Positions 27,842 to 36,780 of a stretch of 64,000 bases of DNA are shown piece after piece. This DNA is from Granulosicoccus sp. GTDB taxonomy: Bacteria; Pseudomonadota; Gammaproteobacteria; Granulosicoccales; Granulosicoccaceae. Within the stretch, counting starts at the first letter, position 1; each line of letters begins with the position of its first letter. The stretch lies in NCBI GenBank assembly GCA_023300375.1, contig JALZWO010000059.1, positions 21,685 through 85,684 on the forward strand, read 5' to 3'. The position numbers and the translations under genes are program-made. A model generated the notes under the pieces. That model was not told the origin of the DNA. It was given only the letters and a program-made list of their open reading frames with translations, and did no database searches.

Positions 27842-28555
27842 ATGTCAACTGTGACGGCAAAAGGATATGCCAGAGTGGCCCATGGTCATGTCTGGCACAT
27901 CACTCAACGATGCGACAAAAACGAGTTCTTGTTAAGCGAAGAACCAGAGCGTCGTCGATGGCTGTACTGGCTATATCAAGCGAAGCGTCGCTATGGGCTG
28001 AGTGTTCTTAACTATGTGGTGACATCCAATCATGTGCATTTGCTAGTGCACGATGATGGTGGTGAGCACTACAAACAGGCCATGAAAATGATAAACGCTA
28101 AAACACAAGGCGAATTCAATCGTCGACAAGGAAGGCGAGAGCCTTTTTGGGCAGCAGAATTTCAGAGTACCGCAATCCAGACTGACGCTCATCTAGCCCG
28201 TTGTGTGACGTATATGGATTTGAATATGGTTCGCGCCGGCGTCGTTGATCATCCAGAGAAGTGGCGTTGCGGTGGATACTATGAATCCATGAATCCCCCC
28301 ACTAGAGGTGCACGCCTTGATCGTGTGAAGTTGCGTCAGTTATTACAATTTGACACAGAAAAAGCACTGCAGGATGCAAGAGATCGCTGGATAGTTGAAA
28401 AGGCAGATGTGCCTTCTAAGACTCGAGAAACCTATTGGAGTGACAGTATTGCCGTGGGTGATCTTGCGTTTGCGTTGCACATGAAACGTGCGCTGGCGTT
28501 CACACATCCGGGTCGCCGTGCACAACGTGAGCGTGGGTGTTTTGCGGTTCGCTAG
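27842..28555 (+). CDS. REP-associated tyrosine transposase (RAYT) / Y1 transposase family
   Basis: HUH single-strand nuclease of 237 residues related to IS200/IS605 TnpA. The metal-binding pair is His64/His66 in NHVHLLV and the nucleophile is probably Tyr124 in CVTYMDLNMVRAGVV. An early GHVWHITQR block is typical of RAYTs, which act on REP palindromes and are usually single-copy chromosomal genes. A very strong ribosome site (AAGGAGGG at 27828-27835) lies seven bases upstream. A hairpin TGGCTC/GAGCCA (27791-27808) lies just before it, but no clear REP pair flanks the gene. The REP-like pair at 56.7 kb may be a substrate. Confidence 0.85.
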   Translation: MSTVTAKGYARVAHGHVWHITQRCDKNEFLLSEEPERRRWLYWLYQAKRRYGLSVLNYVVTSNHVHLLVHDDGGEHYKQAMKMINAKTQGEFNRRQGRREPFWAAEFQSTAIQTDAHLARCVTYMDLNMVRAGVVDHPEKWRCGGYYESMNPPTRGARLDRVKLRQLLQFDTEKALQDARDRWIVEKADVPSKTRETYWSDSIAVGDLAFALHMKRALAFTHPGRRAQRERGCFAVR

Positions 28556-28827
28556 AGGATCCTTCTAGGATGGTGATTGTGGCAAGAGGGTGAAAATTCA
28601 GGTCAGGTTTTTGTGTCCGTCCAAGTGAGCTGATGTTTTGTGTTCTGAGGTTTGCTTCTACATCCGCCTAGGCTGCCAAATTCGAGGGGCTGATTGGATT
28701 CATCCCCTGTCGATCCAGAACCAATCACTCATACCTAGGTTTGGTGAAATTGATCACGTACTGTGCTGACAGAAACTGCACGCAGCTTGTGTGCTACTCA
28801 AATACTGAGATCTGCAAAATCAATTTG

Positions 28828-29465
28828 ATGAAACTTGAGAATCTGAACATAAAGGATTATCGCGGCATTGAAGAGCTGGATATCAATTTCCATCCGAATG
28901 TTACGGTTGTTGTCGGGAGAAATGGTTCAGGTAAGTCAACTATTTTGGATGCGATTGCAGCAATGCTGCGACAATTGCTTGTGCATTGGTCGACTGAAAA
29001 AGGTAGCCCTCATTTCGTGAGAAAGGAAATTCCTCAAGACGATATCCGAGTGGGTTGCGAAGTATGTAGTTTGTATTTGGAGTACAGAACAAGTGAAAAT
29101 TCAGATGAAAAATCTCAGGGTCTAGAGCTTAAACGTAACAAGGTCGGTAAAGCCCCAACAATTAAAACGCTAGCTGAATTGGTAAATAGAGTACAAGAAT
29201 TAGTTTATGTAGAACCTGAGAAAGCGCTTTTTGTTTATTACCATCAAGATCGAGGGTTTAGTGGGAGCAGAGCAGAATCAAAAGACGTATTCAATGTTAC
29301 TGCTCTGAAAGAGGCTTCTCTTCAAGTTGACCTTAAATCTATCAACGATTTGATAAGAATGAAGCAGATCGACTCCTAGAGCAAATAAAGAAACAAGTCG
29401 AAGGACAAGGTCCAGATTTAATTGTTTTGAAAAAGCGACTGAATAAGTTCGAGTTGGGTACGTGA
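28828..29465 (+). pseudogene. Broken AAA ATPase, PtuA-like (Septu/retron-associated), internally deleted
   Basis: N-terminal ~180 residues of an ABC/RecF-like AAA ATPase: MKLENLNIKDYRGIEELDINF, then Walker A VVGRNGSGKSTILDAIAAML. The frame stops at 29377-29379, before any signature motif or Walker B. In another frame, from about 29361 to the stop at 29463-29465, the DNA reads EADRLLEQIKKQVEGQ, then GPDLIVLKKRLNKFELGT, which looks like the C-terminal tail of the same family. The middle (probably 250-300 residues) therefore seems deleted with loss of frame. ATPases of this type pair with the following HNH nuclease in Septu (PtuA/PtuB) systems. An upstream TTG (28741) is unlikely. Confidence 0.7.
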
Positions 29466-29499
29466 AGGGGCTCGCAAAACTGAGCTACCCCGTGAGTTA

Positions 29500-30162
29500 G
29501 TGAGCTGGTTGCAGCAAGCAAACGAGAACTGGGAACCTAGCTATTCTGATCTGCGCGGAGACGAGCGTCAGGCTGTCGTCAAAAGTCTCAAAAGTCTCAA
29601 AAGTCTCAAAAGTCTCAAAAGTCTCAAAAGTCTCAAAAGTCTCAAAAGTCTCAAAAGTGAGCAGAGAGGGTTGTGCGTTTACTGCGGCAGGCAATTGGAT
29701 TTTACGAGACCCGGAAATTCATTCCATATCGAGCATTTTCGGCCACAGCAAGGTCCGAATGGTCGGCCAGATCTGCAGCTTGATTACAACAATTTGTTTC
29801 TCAGTTGCGGGCAGCAAGACAACCACAAACACAAACACAGGTCACAAATTTGCGGGACTAAGAAAGATGATTGGTTCGACGAAAGTCGATATGTTGCACC
29901 TGCTTATCCTGCGTGTACAAAACGCTTTAAGTTTAGATTGAGTGGTCCTGTTGAACCCAAATCGACTAATGATATTGCCGCAGGCAAGATGATTGAGCGA
30001 TTAGGCCTTAACCATCCAGAATTAATAGTCGATAGAAGGGATACTCTCGTCACATTGGATAATGGTGAAGGCGATGCCGACGACTTCTATGACGAAAAGC
30101 ATCAATTGGCGGACAACTTTGCGCATGTGGCTTTTCAACACATGAATCGTGAAATTCCTTAG
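29500..30162 (+). CDS. HNH endonuclease, PtuB-like (Septu/retron-associated), possibly 5'-damaged
   Basis: Protein of 220 residues with CVYCGRQL, then HIEHFRPQ, and LDYNNLFLSCG, the HNH layout of nucleases in Septu and retron defence systems. GTG at 29500 is the first usable start after an in-frame stop at 29440. The frame upstream (from 29461: REGARKTELPREL) reads like the conserved family N-terminus but has no ATG, GTG or TTG, so the native start may have been lost with the ATPase deletion. A (KSL)8 tract from a 9-bp repeat sits just before the CxxC. Without its ATPase it is probably non-functional as a defence system. Confidence 0.7.
   Translation: MSWLQQANENWEPSYSDLRGDERQAVVKSLKSLKSLKSLKSLKSLKSLKSLKSEQRGLCVYCGRQLDFTRPGNSFHIEHFRPQQGPNGRPDLQLDYNNLFLSCGQQDNHKHKHRSQICGTKKDDWFDESRYVAPAYPACTKRFKFRLSGPVEPKSTNDIAAGKMIERLGLNHPELIVDRRDTLVTLDNGEGDADDFYDEKHQLADNFAHVAFQHMNREIP
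29581..29658 (+). repeat. 9-bp tandem repeat inside the HNH gene
   Basis: Eight exact copies of AAAAGTCTC (29581-29652) plus AAAAGT, encoding eight Lys-Ser-Leu units. All copies are identical, so the expansion is recent. The unit is a multiple of three, so copy changes lengthen the protein but do not shift frame. Relatives would be expected to read VVKSLKSEQRG without the tract. Confidence 0.97.
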
Positions 30163-30240
30163 CATATTCCCAAACCAGATCTACCGAGCCTCCGTGCAAG
30201 TACAATACACTCACTAAGTGCTATTACTCATCGGAACCCT

Positions 30241-33200
30241 ATGACCGCCCAGGCTGGCAGTGAGCAGGATAAGAACGGCCCATCTGCAAAGTCGCTTCAT
30301 CGTTTGATCGATGATTGTCTGCAGCTTGATCAACCCAAACTGCGGCGGCGTGTAAAGTCGCTGGCGGGTAAGGCTGTTGATGACGAAAAACTGAAAGGTT
30401 TTGTGCAGCAAGTTGAGAGCTCACGAGCCAAACGTGCTCAGCGTTTACAAAACGTGCCCAAGCCAGAGTATCCGGCAGAGCTGCCAGTGGTTGCGCAGCG
30501 TGATGAAATCCTAGCCGCTATCAAGGCGCATCAGGTCGTCATTCTGTGTGGTGAAACCGGTTCAGGCAAAACTACACAGTTACCGAAAATTTGTCTGGAT
30601 GCCGGGCGCGGTGTGGCAGGGCTTATAGGGCACACTCAGCCTCGACGTATAGCGGCACGTAGTGTCGCTGCACGTATTGCCAGTGAGCTCAACACCGCCA
30701 TTGGTGAGGCGGTGGGTTTTAAGATTCGATTTAGTGATCAGGTTAGTGATCGTAGCTACATCAAGCTAATGACCGACGGCATATTGCTCGCTGAAATCCA
30801 GAACGATCCATGGCTCAACCAGTACGATACGTTGATTATTGACGAGGCCCATGAGCGTTCTCTGAATATAGATTTTCTTCTGGGCTATTTGAAGAACCTT
30901 CTGGCCAAGCGACGGGATCTGAAACTGATCATAACGTCAGCCACCATCGACCCCGAACGCTTTGCTGAGCATTTTGACGGTGCGCCCATCATCACCGCTG
31001 AAGGTCGCACTTATCCAGTGGAGCTTCGTTACGTGCCACCTGAAGCCGCTGAAGATGCCAATGGTGATTCGCTCGACGACATCGATATGCCAACGGCCAT
31101 CGTGCAAGCCTGTGAAACCTTGTTAACAGAACGCCAGCATGACATTCTGGTGTTTATGGCAGGTGAGCGTGATATTCGCGAGTTGGCAGATCTTCTAAGT
31201 AAGCAAACAACCCATAACCGCACCTTTCGTGGCGTGGAAATCCTGCCACTATTTTCTCGGTTATCCAACGCCGAACAGAATCGTATTTTTGCCAAACACA
31301 CCACGCCGCGTATTGTGCTGGCGACTAATGTGGCTGAGACCTCACTGACGGTACCAGGAATTCGTGCCGTTATTGACCCGGGCTATGCACGCGTATCTCG
31401 CTATAGCGTGCGTAGTAAAGTGCAACGATTGCCTATCGAGAAAGTCTCGCAAGCTTCGGCTAATCAGCGCATGGGGCGCTGTGGACGTGAAGCTCCGGGG
31501 GTGTGCATTCGCTTGTATTCAGAGGAAGACTTCGATACGCGCGCAGAATTCACTGAACCAGAAATACTACGAACAAACCTATCAGCCGTTATTCTGCAGA
31601 TGGCTTCTATGAAGCTTGGCAACATAGACGACTTTCCGTTTGTTGAAGCTCCAGACGATAGATATATCAATGATGGCTATCGTACCTTGCAAGAGCTGGC
31701 GGCTTTAGATGATCTACGTCAACTGACAACGCTGGGCCGTCGCCTTGCGCGCCTGCCTATCGATCCACGCCTTGGTCGAATGTTGTTAGCAGCCGCTGAT
31801 GAAGGTTGTGTAAACGATGTGCTGACGATCGTCAGTGCCTTATCGGTACAAGACCCACGTGAGCGTCCATTCGATAAACGCCAGGCCGCTGATGAAATGC
31901 ACAGCGATTTTAATCATGAATCATCAGATTTCATGGCTTGGTTAAATTTATGGAATTTTGTTACGGTGCAAAAAGAGGATTTGTCTAATTCGCAGTTCCG
32001 CAAAATGTGTCGTCAACGTTTTCTATCGGCGCTGCGGATTATTGAATGGATGGACGTACGGCGTCAGTTGCAACGCGTGTGCAAGGATCTGGACTTGCCC
32101 ATCAGTTCAACTGAAGCAAAACCTGACAATGTTCATCGTGCGTTGCTAGCGGGTTTGCTGGCCAATGTGGCTGTGCGTACTGAGAAAAAAGGTTATCTAG
32201 GAACACGCAACCGTCACCTCGATATCTTTCCGGGTTCAGGTTTGTTTAAAAAAGGTCCGAAGTGGATGATGGCTGCAGAGGTTGCCGAAACATCCAAACT
32301 TTATGCGCGTCAGGTTGCTGCAATAAACCCCGACTGGATAGAAGCACTTGCAGAGCATTTGCTGCACTACAGCTATCGGGATGCGCACTGGCAACGCAAA
32401 AAAGGCACTGTAGGCGCATGGGCACAGTCCACTTTGTACGGACTCATTATTAATCCCAAAAAGGGTGTGGATTACAGCCGCATCAATCCAGCCGAATCTC
32501 GGCAAATATTCATTCGTGAAGCACTAGTTAATGGCGAGCTGATAACACGGGGTGAGTTTCATCGCTATAACCAAAACTTGCTAGAAGAGGTGACAACGCT
32601 TGAAGAGAAATCCAGACGACGCGATATCGTTGTGGACCCGGAAGAGCTTGTGCGCTTTTATGACACGTTGATCCCTGACGATGTGTGTACAACCGGTACT
32701 TTTGAAAAATGGCGCAAAGGCTATGAAGTGTCCAGCCCGCGCGGCTTGTATTTTGTGCGAGAGCAACTTATTGCAAACGATGGGGTTGATGTAACCGCAC
32801 GTGACTACCCTGATCAGATAGAAATGCAAGGTATGGTTTTGCCTTTGCGATATCACTTTGCACCGGGTGAGGATGATGACGGTGTGACGCTTGTTTGCCC
32901 TGTTGAAGTTCTGAACAGGGTTTCGGTGGCGCGATGTGAGTGGTTGGTGCCTGGCATGCTCAATGAAAAAATCACATTGCTCATCAAATCCTTACCCAAA
33001 ACCTTGCGCAGAAATTTTGTACCCGCCCCAGATTTTGCGAGCGCGGCCGCAGAGAGTATGCAACCCGATAACGGTTCACTGCTTGGTGCATTGTCCAGAG
33101 AACTGCAAAGGATGACAGGCGTCGCTGTGACTAGAGACGACTGGGATTCCAGTAATTTGCCGGTGCACCTAAAAATGCGGTTTAGTGTTGTGGGCAATGA

Positions 33201-34182
33201 GGGCACAGAACTTAAAAGTGGCCGAGATCTGGAATTATTACAGGCTAATTACGTGGGAGAGGTCGAAGAGACTCTCCTAAAATTTAGCGACAACAGTATT
33301 GAGCGTGACAGTGTCACAGACTGGAACTTTGGTGATTTGCCAGAAACCGTGGACATTGAAAAAAGTGGTATGACAATGTTGGGCTATCCAGCACTGCAGG
33401 CCAATGCCGGGGGTGTTGGTATCAAATTGTTCGCCAGTCAAAGTGCTGCCCAGTCTTCAATGCCCGCTGGGCTACGCGCCCTGTATCGTCGGGTGCTCAA
33501 GGATGAAATGAAATACTTGCAGCGCAAACTGCCGAACATCAATGTGCTGAGTTTGCGATTCACACCGTTTGGCAACAAACAAACGTTGATAGATGACATT
33601 CTGAATGCCGCTATCGATGAAACCTTTATTCTCGGGCATGAGCTGCCTCGTACACGTGATAGCTTCATGAGGCTGTTGCACGCGAATCGTTCAAACCTTG
33701 TTGCAGTGGCAGGCGCATTCTGCGACACAGTGGGTCAGGTGTTCGAGCAACATCGACAAGTTGCCAAGCGTCTGGAAGGCTCAATATCTCTCAGTTGGAT
33801 TGAACCCGCAGGTGATATCAAAGATCAGGTTGCTGAACTGATATTCCCGGGCTTTGTAAGTGCAACAGGGCAGAAACGTCTGTCCAGAGTGCCTATTTAC
33901 TTTCAGGCAATGGATAAGCGTTTGGACTCAATAGATCAAGCGCCTGATAAGGACCGACGTCGCCGTGCTGAGTTCTTGCCGATTTGGGAGCGTTTTAAGG
34001 CGCTACCGAATGATAAAAATGACGATCCTGCCTACAGAGTGGCTCATCAGGCCTTGCGCTGGTCATTTGAGGAGCTGCGCGTATCGTTATTTGCACAAGA
34101 CTTGGGAACTCGTGAAAAGGTCTCGGTATCAAAGTTAGAGAATAGAGTGCAAGAGCTGGCGCAGTGGCTGCCAAAATTATGA
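30241..34182 (+). CDS. hrpA: ATP-dependent RNA helicase HrpA
   Basis: Large DEAH-box helicase of 1313 residues, the normal length for bacterial HrpA, involved in RNA and ribosome-collision processing. Walker A is LCGETGSGKTTQLPK, the DEAH box is IIDEAHERSLN, motif III is SATIDPERF and motif VI is QRMGRCGREAPG. The C-terminal half is the HrpA-specific DUF3418-type region. The start ATG follows the decayed defence island by 78 bp. hrpA is core, so it marks the island boundary. Confidence 0.95.
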   Translation: MTAQAGSEQDKNGPSAKSLHRLIDDCLQLDQPKLRRRVKSLAGKAVDDEKLKGFVQQVESSRAKRAQRLQNVPKPEYPAELPVVAQRDEILAAIKAHQVVILCGETGSGKTTQLPKICLDAGRGVAGLIGHTQPRRIAARSVAARIASELNTAIGEAVGFKIRFSDQVSDRSYIKLMTDGILLAEIQNDPWLNQYDTLIIDEAHERSLNIDFLLGYLKNLLAKRRDLKLIITSATIDPERFAEHFDGAPIITAEGRTYPVELRYVPPEAAEDANGDSLDDIDMPTAIVQACETLLTERQHDILVFMAGERDIRELADLLSKQTTHNRTFRGVEILPLFSRLSNAEQNRIFAKHTTPRIVLATNVAETSLTVPGIRAVIDPGYARVSRYSVRSKVQRLPIEKVSQASANQRMGRCGREAPGVCIRLYSEEDFDTRAEFTEPEILRTNLSAVILQMASMKLGNIDDFPFVEAPDDRYINDGYRTLQELAALDDLRQLTTLGRRLARLPIDPRLGRMLLAAADEGCVNDVLTIVSALSVQDPRERPFDKRQAADEMHSDFNHESSDFMAWLNLWNFVTVQKEDLSNSQFRKMCRQRFLSALRIIEWMDVRRQLQRVCKDLDLPISSTEAKPDNVHRALLAGLLANVAVRTEKKGYLGTRNRHLDIFPGSGLFKKGPKWMMAAEVAETSKLYARQVAAINPDWIEALAEHLLHYSYRDAHWQRKKGTVGAWAQSTLYGLIINPKKGVDYSRINPAESRQIFIREALVNGELITRGEFHRYNQNLLEEVTTLEEKSRRRDIVVDPEELVRFYDTLIPDDVCTTGTFEKWRKGYEVSSPRGLYFVREQLIANDGVDVTARDYPDQIEMQGMVLPLRYHFAPGEDDDGVTLVCPVEVLNRVSVARCEWLVPGMLNEKITLLIKSLPKTLRRNFVPAPDFASAAAESMQPDNGSLLGALSRELQRMTGVAVTRDDWDSSNLPVHLKMRFSVVGNEGTELKSGRDLELLQANYVGEVEETLLKFSDNSIERDSVTDWNFGDLPETVDIEKSGMTMLGYPALQANAGGVGIKLFASQSAAQSSMPAGLRALYRRVLKDEMKYLQRKLPNINVLSLRFTPFGNKQTLIDDILNAAIDETFILGHELPRTRDSFMRLLHANRSNLVAVAGAFCDTVGQVFEQHRQVAKRLEGSISLSWIEPAGDIKDQVAELIFPGFVSATGQKRLSRVPIYFQAMDKRLDSIDQAPDKDRRRRAEFLPIWERFKALPNDKNDDPAYRVAHQALRWSFEELRVSLFAQDLGTREKVSVSKLENRVQELAQWLPKL

Positions 34183-34264
34183 AGCTTAAACAGATGAAGG
34201 CTTGCCAGAGACCAAAACACGTCTAGACTGTAGGCATAATAATCAGACCGATAAGGGGTGCAGT

Positions 34265-34873
34265 ATGAAAATTCTTGCTGCAGCAGTTACTCTGCTGTTG
34301 GCGCCTACAGCTTTGTGGGCGGGTGCGTTAGACCTGTCGTTAAGCGATGAGTCCGCCAATGTTTCCTATGTGTTCAACAATGACCCGCTCAATCCTGAGC
34401 GTCTGCCTGCTAGAGGTGGGTCAGAATTGTCAGCTGGTATCTTTTTTAATGAAGATGAGAGCCGGATAGTTCACGGTACGCTTCTGGCTCGTGGATATCG
34501 ACAAACCAGCACGACGCAGTATCAGGTCAGTGCAGGCATGCGCCTACTGGGTGGCGAAGTCAATGTTGATGGCAGAGGCGCTTCAGATGATGAATCGGTG
34601 GGTGCTTTAGCGTTAGGATTTCAAGCAGGTCTGTTGTTGCGCTCTGCAGACTACAATCCGGTAGAGCTGACTTTTGAAGGATTCTACGCTCCTAGCATCA
34701 CTAGTTTTTCTGATGCCGAACGGTACGGACACATCTCTGTTCGTTTACAGATGGAAATCATACCGCGGGCAAGTGCGTACATTGGTTACCGACGAATCCG
34801 TATAGATACCAACGATTTCGATGATCTGACGCTAGATAGAAGCGCACATGTGGGTTTAGTGATCTCTTTCTGA
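34265..34873 (+). CDS. YfaZ-like outer-membrane protein
   Basis: Predicted small beta-barrel of 202 residues. The ATG at 34265 gives a clean signal peptide (MKILAAAVTLLLAPTALWAG, cut after Ala). A longer reading from 34202 adds a hydrophilic leader that would spoil it. The body alternates hydrophobic and polar residues with Gly/Ser turns and ends in a strand closing with Phe (HVGLVISF), a barrel-assembly signal. The overall look matches the YfaZ family, whose function is poorly known. Confidence 0.75.
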   Translation: MKILAAAVTLLLAPTALWAGALDLSLSDESANVSYVFNNDPLNPERLPARGGSELSAGIFFNEDESRIVHGTLLARGYRQTSTTQYQVSAGMRLLGGEVNVDGRGASDDESVGALALGFQAGLLLRSADYNPVELTFEGFYAPSITSFSDAERYGHISVRLQMEIIPRASAYIGYRRIRIDTNDFDDLTLDRSAHVGLVISF

Positions 34874-34948
34874 TGCTGCTGTTTCGAATCGCCTGACTTC
34901 CATCAGGTGTTAGCCTAACGTATCGACCCTATCAAAGAGCTTCTCGCC

Positions 34949-35776
34949 ATGAATACTGAGATTGCACGGCTCAGACAAATTATGTCTGACTTGCGAGATC
35001 CTTTTACCGGTTGCGAATGGGATCTCAAACAAGACTTTCGCAGTATCGCCGTCTTTACGATTGAAGAGGCCTATGAGGTGCTCGATGCGATAGAGCGTGA
35101 GGATATTGACGATCTTAAGGACGAGTTAGGCGACTTGCTTTTACAAGTTGTCTTTCATTCTCAGATAGCCAGTGAGCAAGGCTTGTTTACTTTTGATGAT
35201 GTGGCGCAAACTATCGCTGAGAAAATGCTACGCCGGCATCCTCATGTATTTGGTGATACTGTCTTCAACTCAGAGGCTGAGCTGAAGGCCTCATGGGAGG
35301 CCATTAAATCTGAGGAGCGTCGACACAAGCTTGCGAAAAAAACGGACTCAGACTCCGATGATGGTGTTCAAATTGATCACAAACCCTCAGCAGTGGATGG
35401 TATTGCGACCAATTTGCCAGCGCTTAAACGCGCTGACAAAATTCAAAAGCGAGCAGCCCGGGTAGGCTTCGACTGGCCTGATATTGAGCCGGTCTGGGAA
35501 AAACTCTTCGAAGAAATTGCGGAGGTGCGAGAAGCCGTTGAACTGGGTGAAGCAGCTGCGATTCAGGATGAGATTGGGGATTTGTTATTCACAGTGGTTA
35601 ATCTTGCCAGACATTGTGCTGTTGATTCTGAGACTGCGCTGCGCCAAGCTAGCGCCAAATTCGAGAAACGTTTTCGCTGTGTTGAAGCTCTGGCGACAAA
35701 GTCAGAGGAAACTCTCGATAACATGGATCTTGTTGCGTTGGATGCGCTCTGGGTAAAAGCAAAGACGCAAACATAG
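34949..35776 (+). CDS. mazG: Nucleoside triphosphate pyrophosphohydrolase MazG
   Basis: Cytoplasmic all-alpha NTP pyrophosphatase that hydrolyses NTPs and dNTPs to monophosphates, a house-cleaning enzyme. Two MazG domains are visible: EEAYEVLDAIE with DDLKDELGDLLLQVVFHSQIA, and a second with EEIAEVREAVE and DEIGDLLFTVVN. The conserved acidic residues bind magnesium. Its 275 residues match the ~265 of the E. coli enzyme. Confidence 0.93.
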   Translation: MNTEIARLRQIMSDLRDPFTGCEWDLKQDFRSIAVFTIEEAYEVLDAIEREDIDDLKDELGDLLLQVVFHSQIASEQGLFTFDDVAQTIAEKMLRRHPHVFGDTVFNSEAELKASWEAIKSEERRHKLAKKTDSDSDDGVQIDHKPSAVDGIATNLPALKRADKIQKRAARVGFDWPDIEPVWEKLFEEIAEVREAVELGEAAAIQDEIGDLLFTVVNLARHCAVDSETALRQASAKFEKRFRCVEALATKSEETLDNMDLVALDALWVKAKTQT

Positions 35777-35816
35777 CTTAGTTTTTGCAACGTCTGGCAA
35801 CACGGGGATAAACAGA

Positions 35817-36692
35817 ATGTTTGAGCAATGCAGCTCGTTTGAGCTAGATGTTGGTGGTCACACAATTGTTGGTGTGACAGGCGGTACAGGGCCTGCGTTA
35901 CTGTTGTTACACGGATATCCACAGACGCACGTCATGTGGCACAAAGTAGCGCCTTTGCTCATGCCACATTTTACGTTGGTAGCCGCTGATTTAACAGGTT
36001 ATGGTGCATCTGGAAAACCGATAACTGACGCATCACACACGCCGTACAGCAAGCGAGCCATGGCGGCTGATATGCACAGTGTCATGCAGCAGCTAGGGCA
36101 TTCACACTACTTTGTGGCAGGACATGATCGTGGCGGCAGGGTGGCCCATAGATTAGCAGTGGATCATGCGTCCAGCGTATCTAAGTTAGCTGTTCTAGAT
36201 ATAGCACCAACGCGTGAAATGTATGCAAATGTGACTGATCAATTTGCGCGTGCCTATTGGCATTGGTACTTCCTGATTCAGCCAGCACCTTTTCCTGAGA
36301 ATTTGATTCAGTCAGATACGGACGCGTATCTGGAATTCAAATGTGGATTATGGTCAGGGGACATGAGCATTTTTACACCCAGTGCGCTAGCGGCCTACAA
36401 AGAAGCATTCAACAATCCGGATACAGTGCATGCCTCATGTGAAGATTATCGTGCAGCAGCCACAATAGACATCGCCCATGACAATGAAGATGATGCTTCT
36501 GGTCGAGAGCTTGTGTGTCCATTACTGGTCTTATGGGGCAAGGATGGTGTCATAGAGCGTTGTTTCGAGCCTTTGGAATTGTGGAGACAACGTGCGACTC
36601 AGGTACACGGGCATGCAATTCCTGGCGGACACTTTCTCGCCGAGCAGTACCCTGATTTAGTGGCTGAAGAATTTATCAGGTTCTTTGCTTAA
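35817..36692 (+). CDS. Haloacetate/fluoroacetate dehalogenase-like alpha/beta hydrolase
   Basis: Alpha/beta hydrolase of 291 residues with an aspartate nucleophile in GHDRGGR. The residues known from fluoroacetate dehalogenases are all here: Asp104 nucleophile, Arg105 and Arg108 (carboxylate binding), Asp128 and His272 (rest of the triad), and the halide pocket His149, Trp150 and Tyr211. The stretches ARAYWHWYFL and GGHFLAEQYPD are also characteristic. This supports hydrolysis of haloacetates to glycolate rather than a generic esterase. No haloacid transporter or regulator is adjacent. It is convergent with the nitroreductase gene. Confidence 0.8.
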   Translation: MFEQCSSFELDVGGHTIVGVTGGTGPALLLLHGYPQTHVMWHKVAPLLMPHFTLVAADLTGYGASGKPITDASHTPYSKRAMAADMHSVMQQLGHSHYFVAGHDRGGRVAHRLAVDHASSVSKLAVLDIAPTREMYANVTDQFARAYWHWYFLIQPAPFPENLIQSDTDAYLEFKCGLWSGDMSIFTPSALAAYKEAFNNPDTVHASCEDYRAAATIDIAHDNEDDASGRELVCPLLVLWGKDGVIERCFEPLELWRQRATQVHGHAIPGGHFLAEQYPDLVAEEFIRFFA

Positions 36693-36780
36693 CGAATCGC
36701 TTGGGCTTCAAGCTCGTGCGTCTCTGGTACCACTTGAGTTGATTTTATATTCACTAAACGTCGATTGTAGAGTAGATAAA

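Noticed and set aside
27842..28555. Active IS200/IS605 insertion sequence
   Set aside because: There is no companion tnpB and no clear left and right end hairpins in IS style; the protein looks like a single-copy RAYT.
28650..28740. Terminator or recombination scar after the RAYT gene
   Set aside because: Short complementary runs (GGGG/CCCC, GATTGG/CCAATC) exist but they compete with each other and have no T-run or repeat partner upstream of the gene.
29581..29658. CRISPR array or phase-variable switch
   Set aside because: The units are 9 bp, directly adjacent and without spacers, so it is not CRISPR. A multiple of three cannot switch the frame on and off.
29497..29694. Antisense reading frame with a Phe-Glu-Thr repeat
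   Set aside because: It is only the reverse reading of the 9-bp repeat in the HNH gene and has no family features or ribosome site.
28741..30162. Complete retron
   Set aside because: The ATPase and HNH families also occur in retrons, but no reverse transcriptase gene or msr/msd-like structured RNA was seen, and the island is bounded by the RAYT gene and hrpA.
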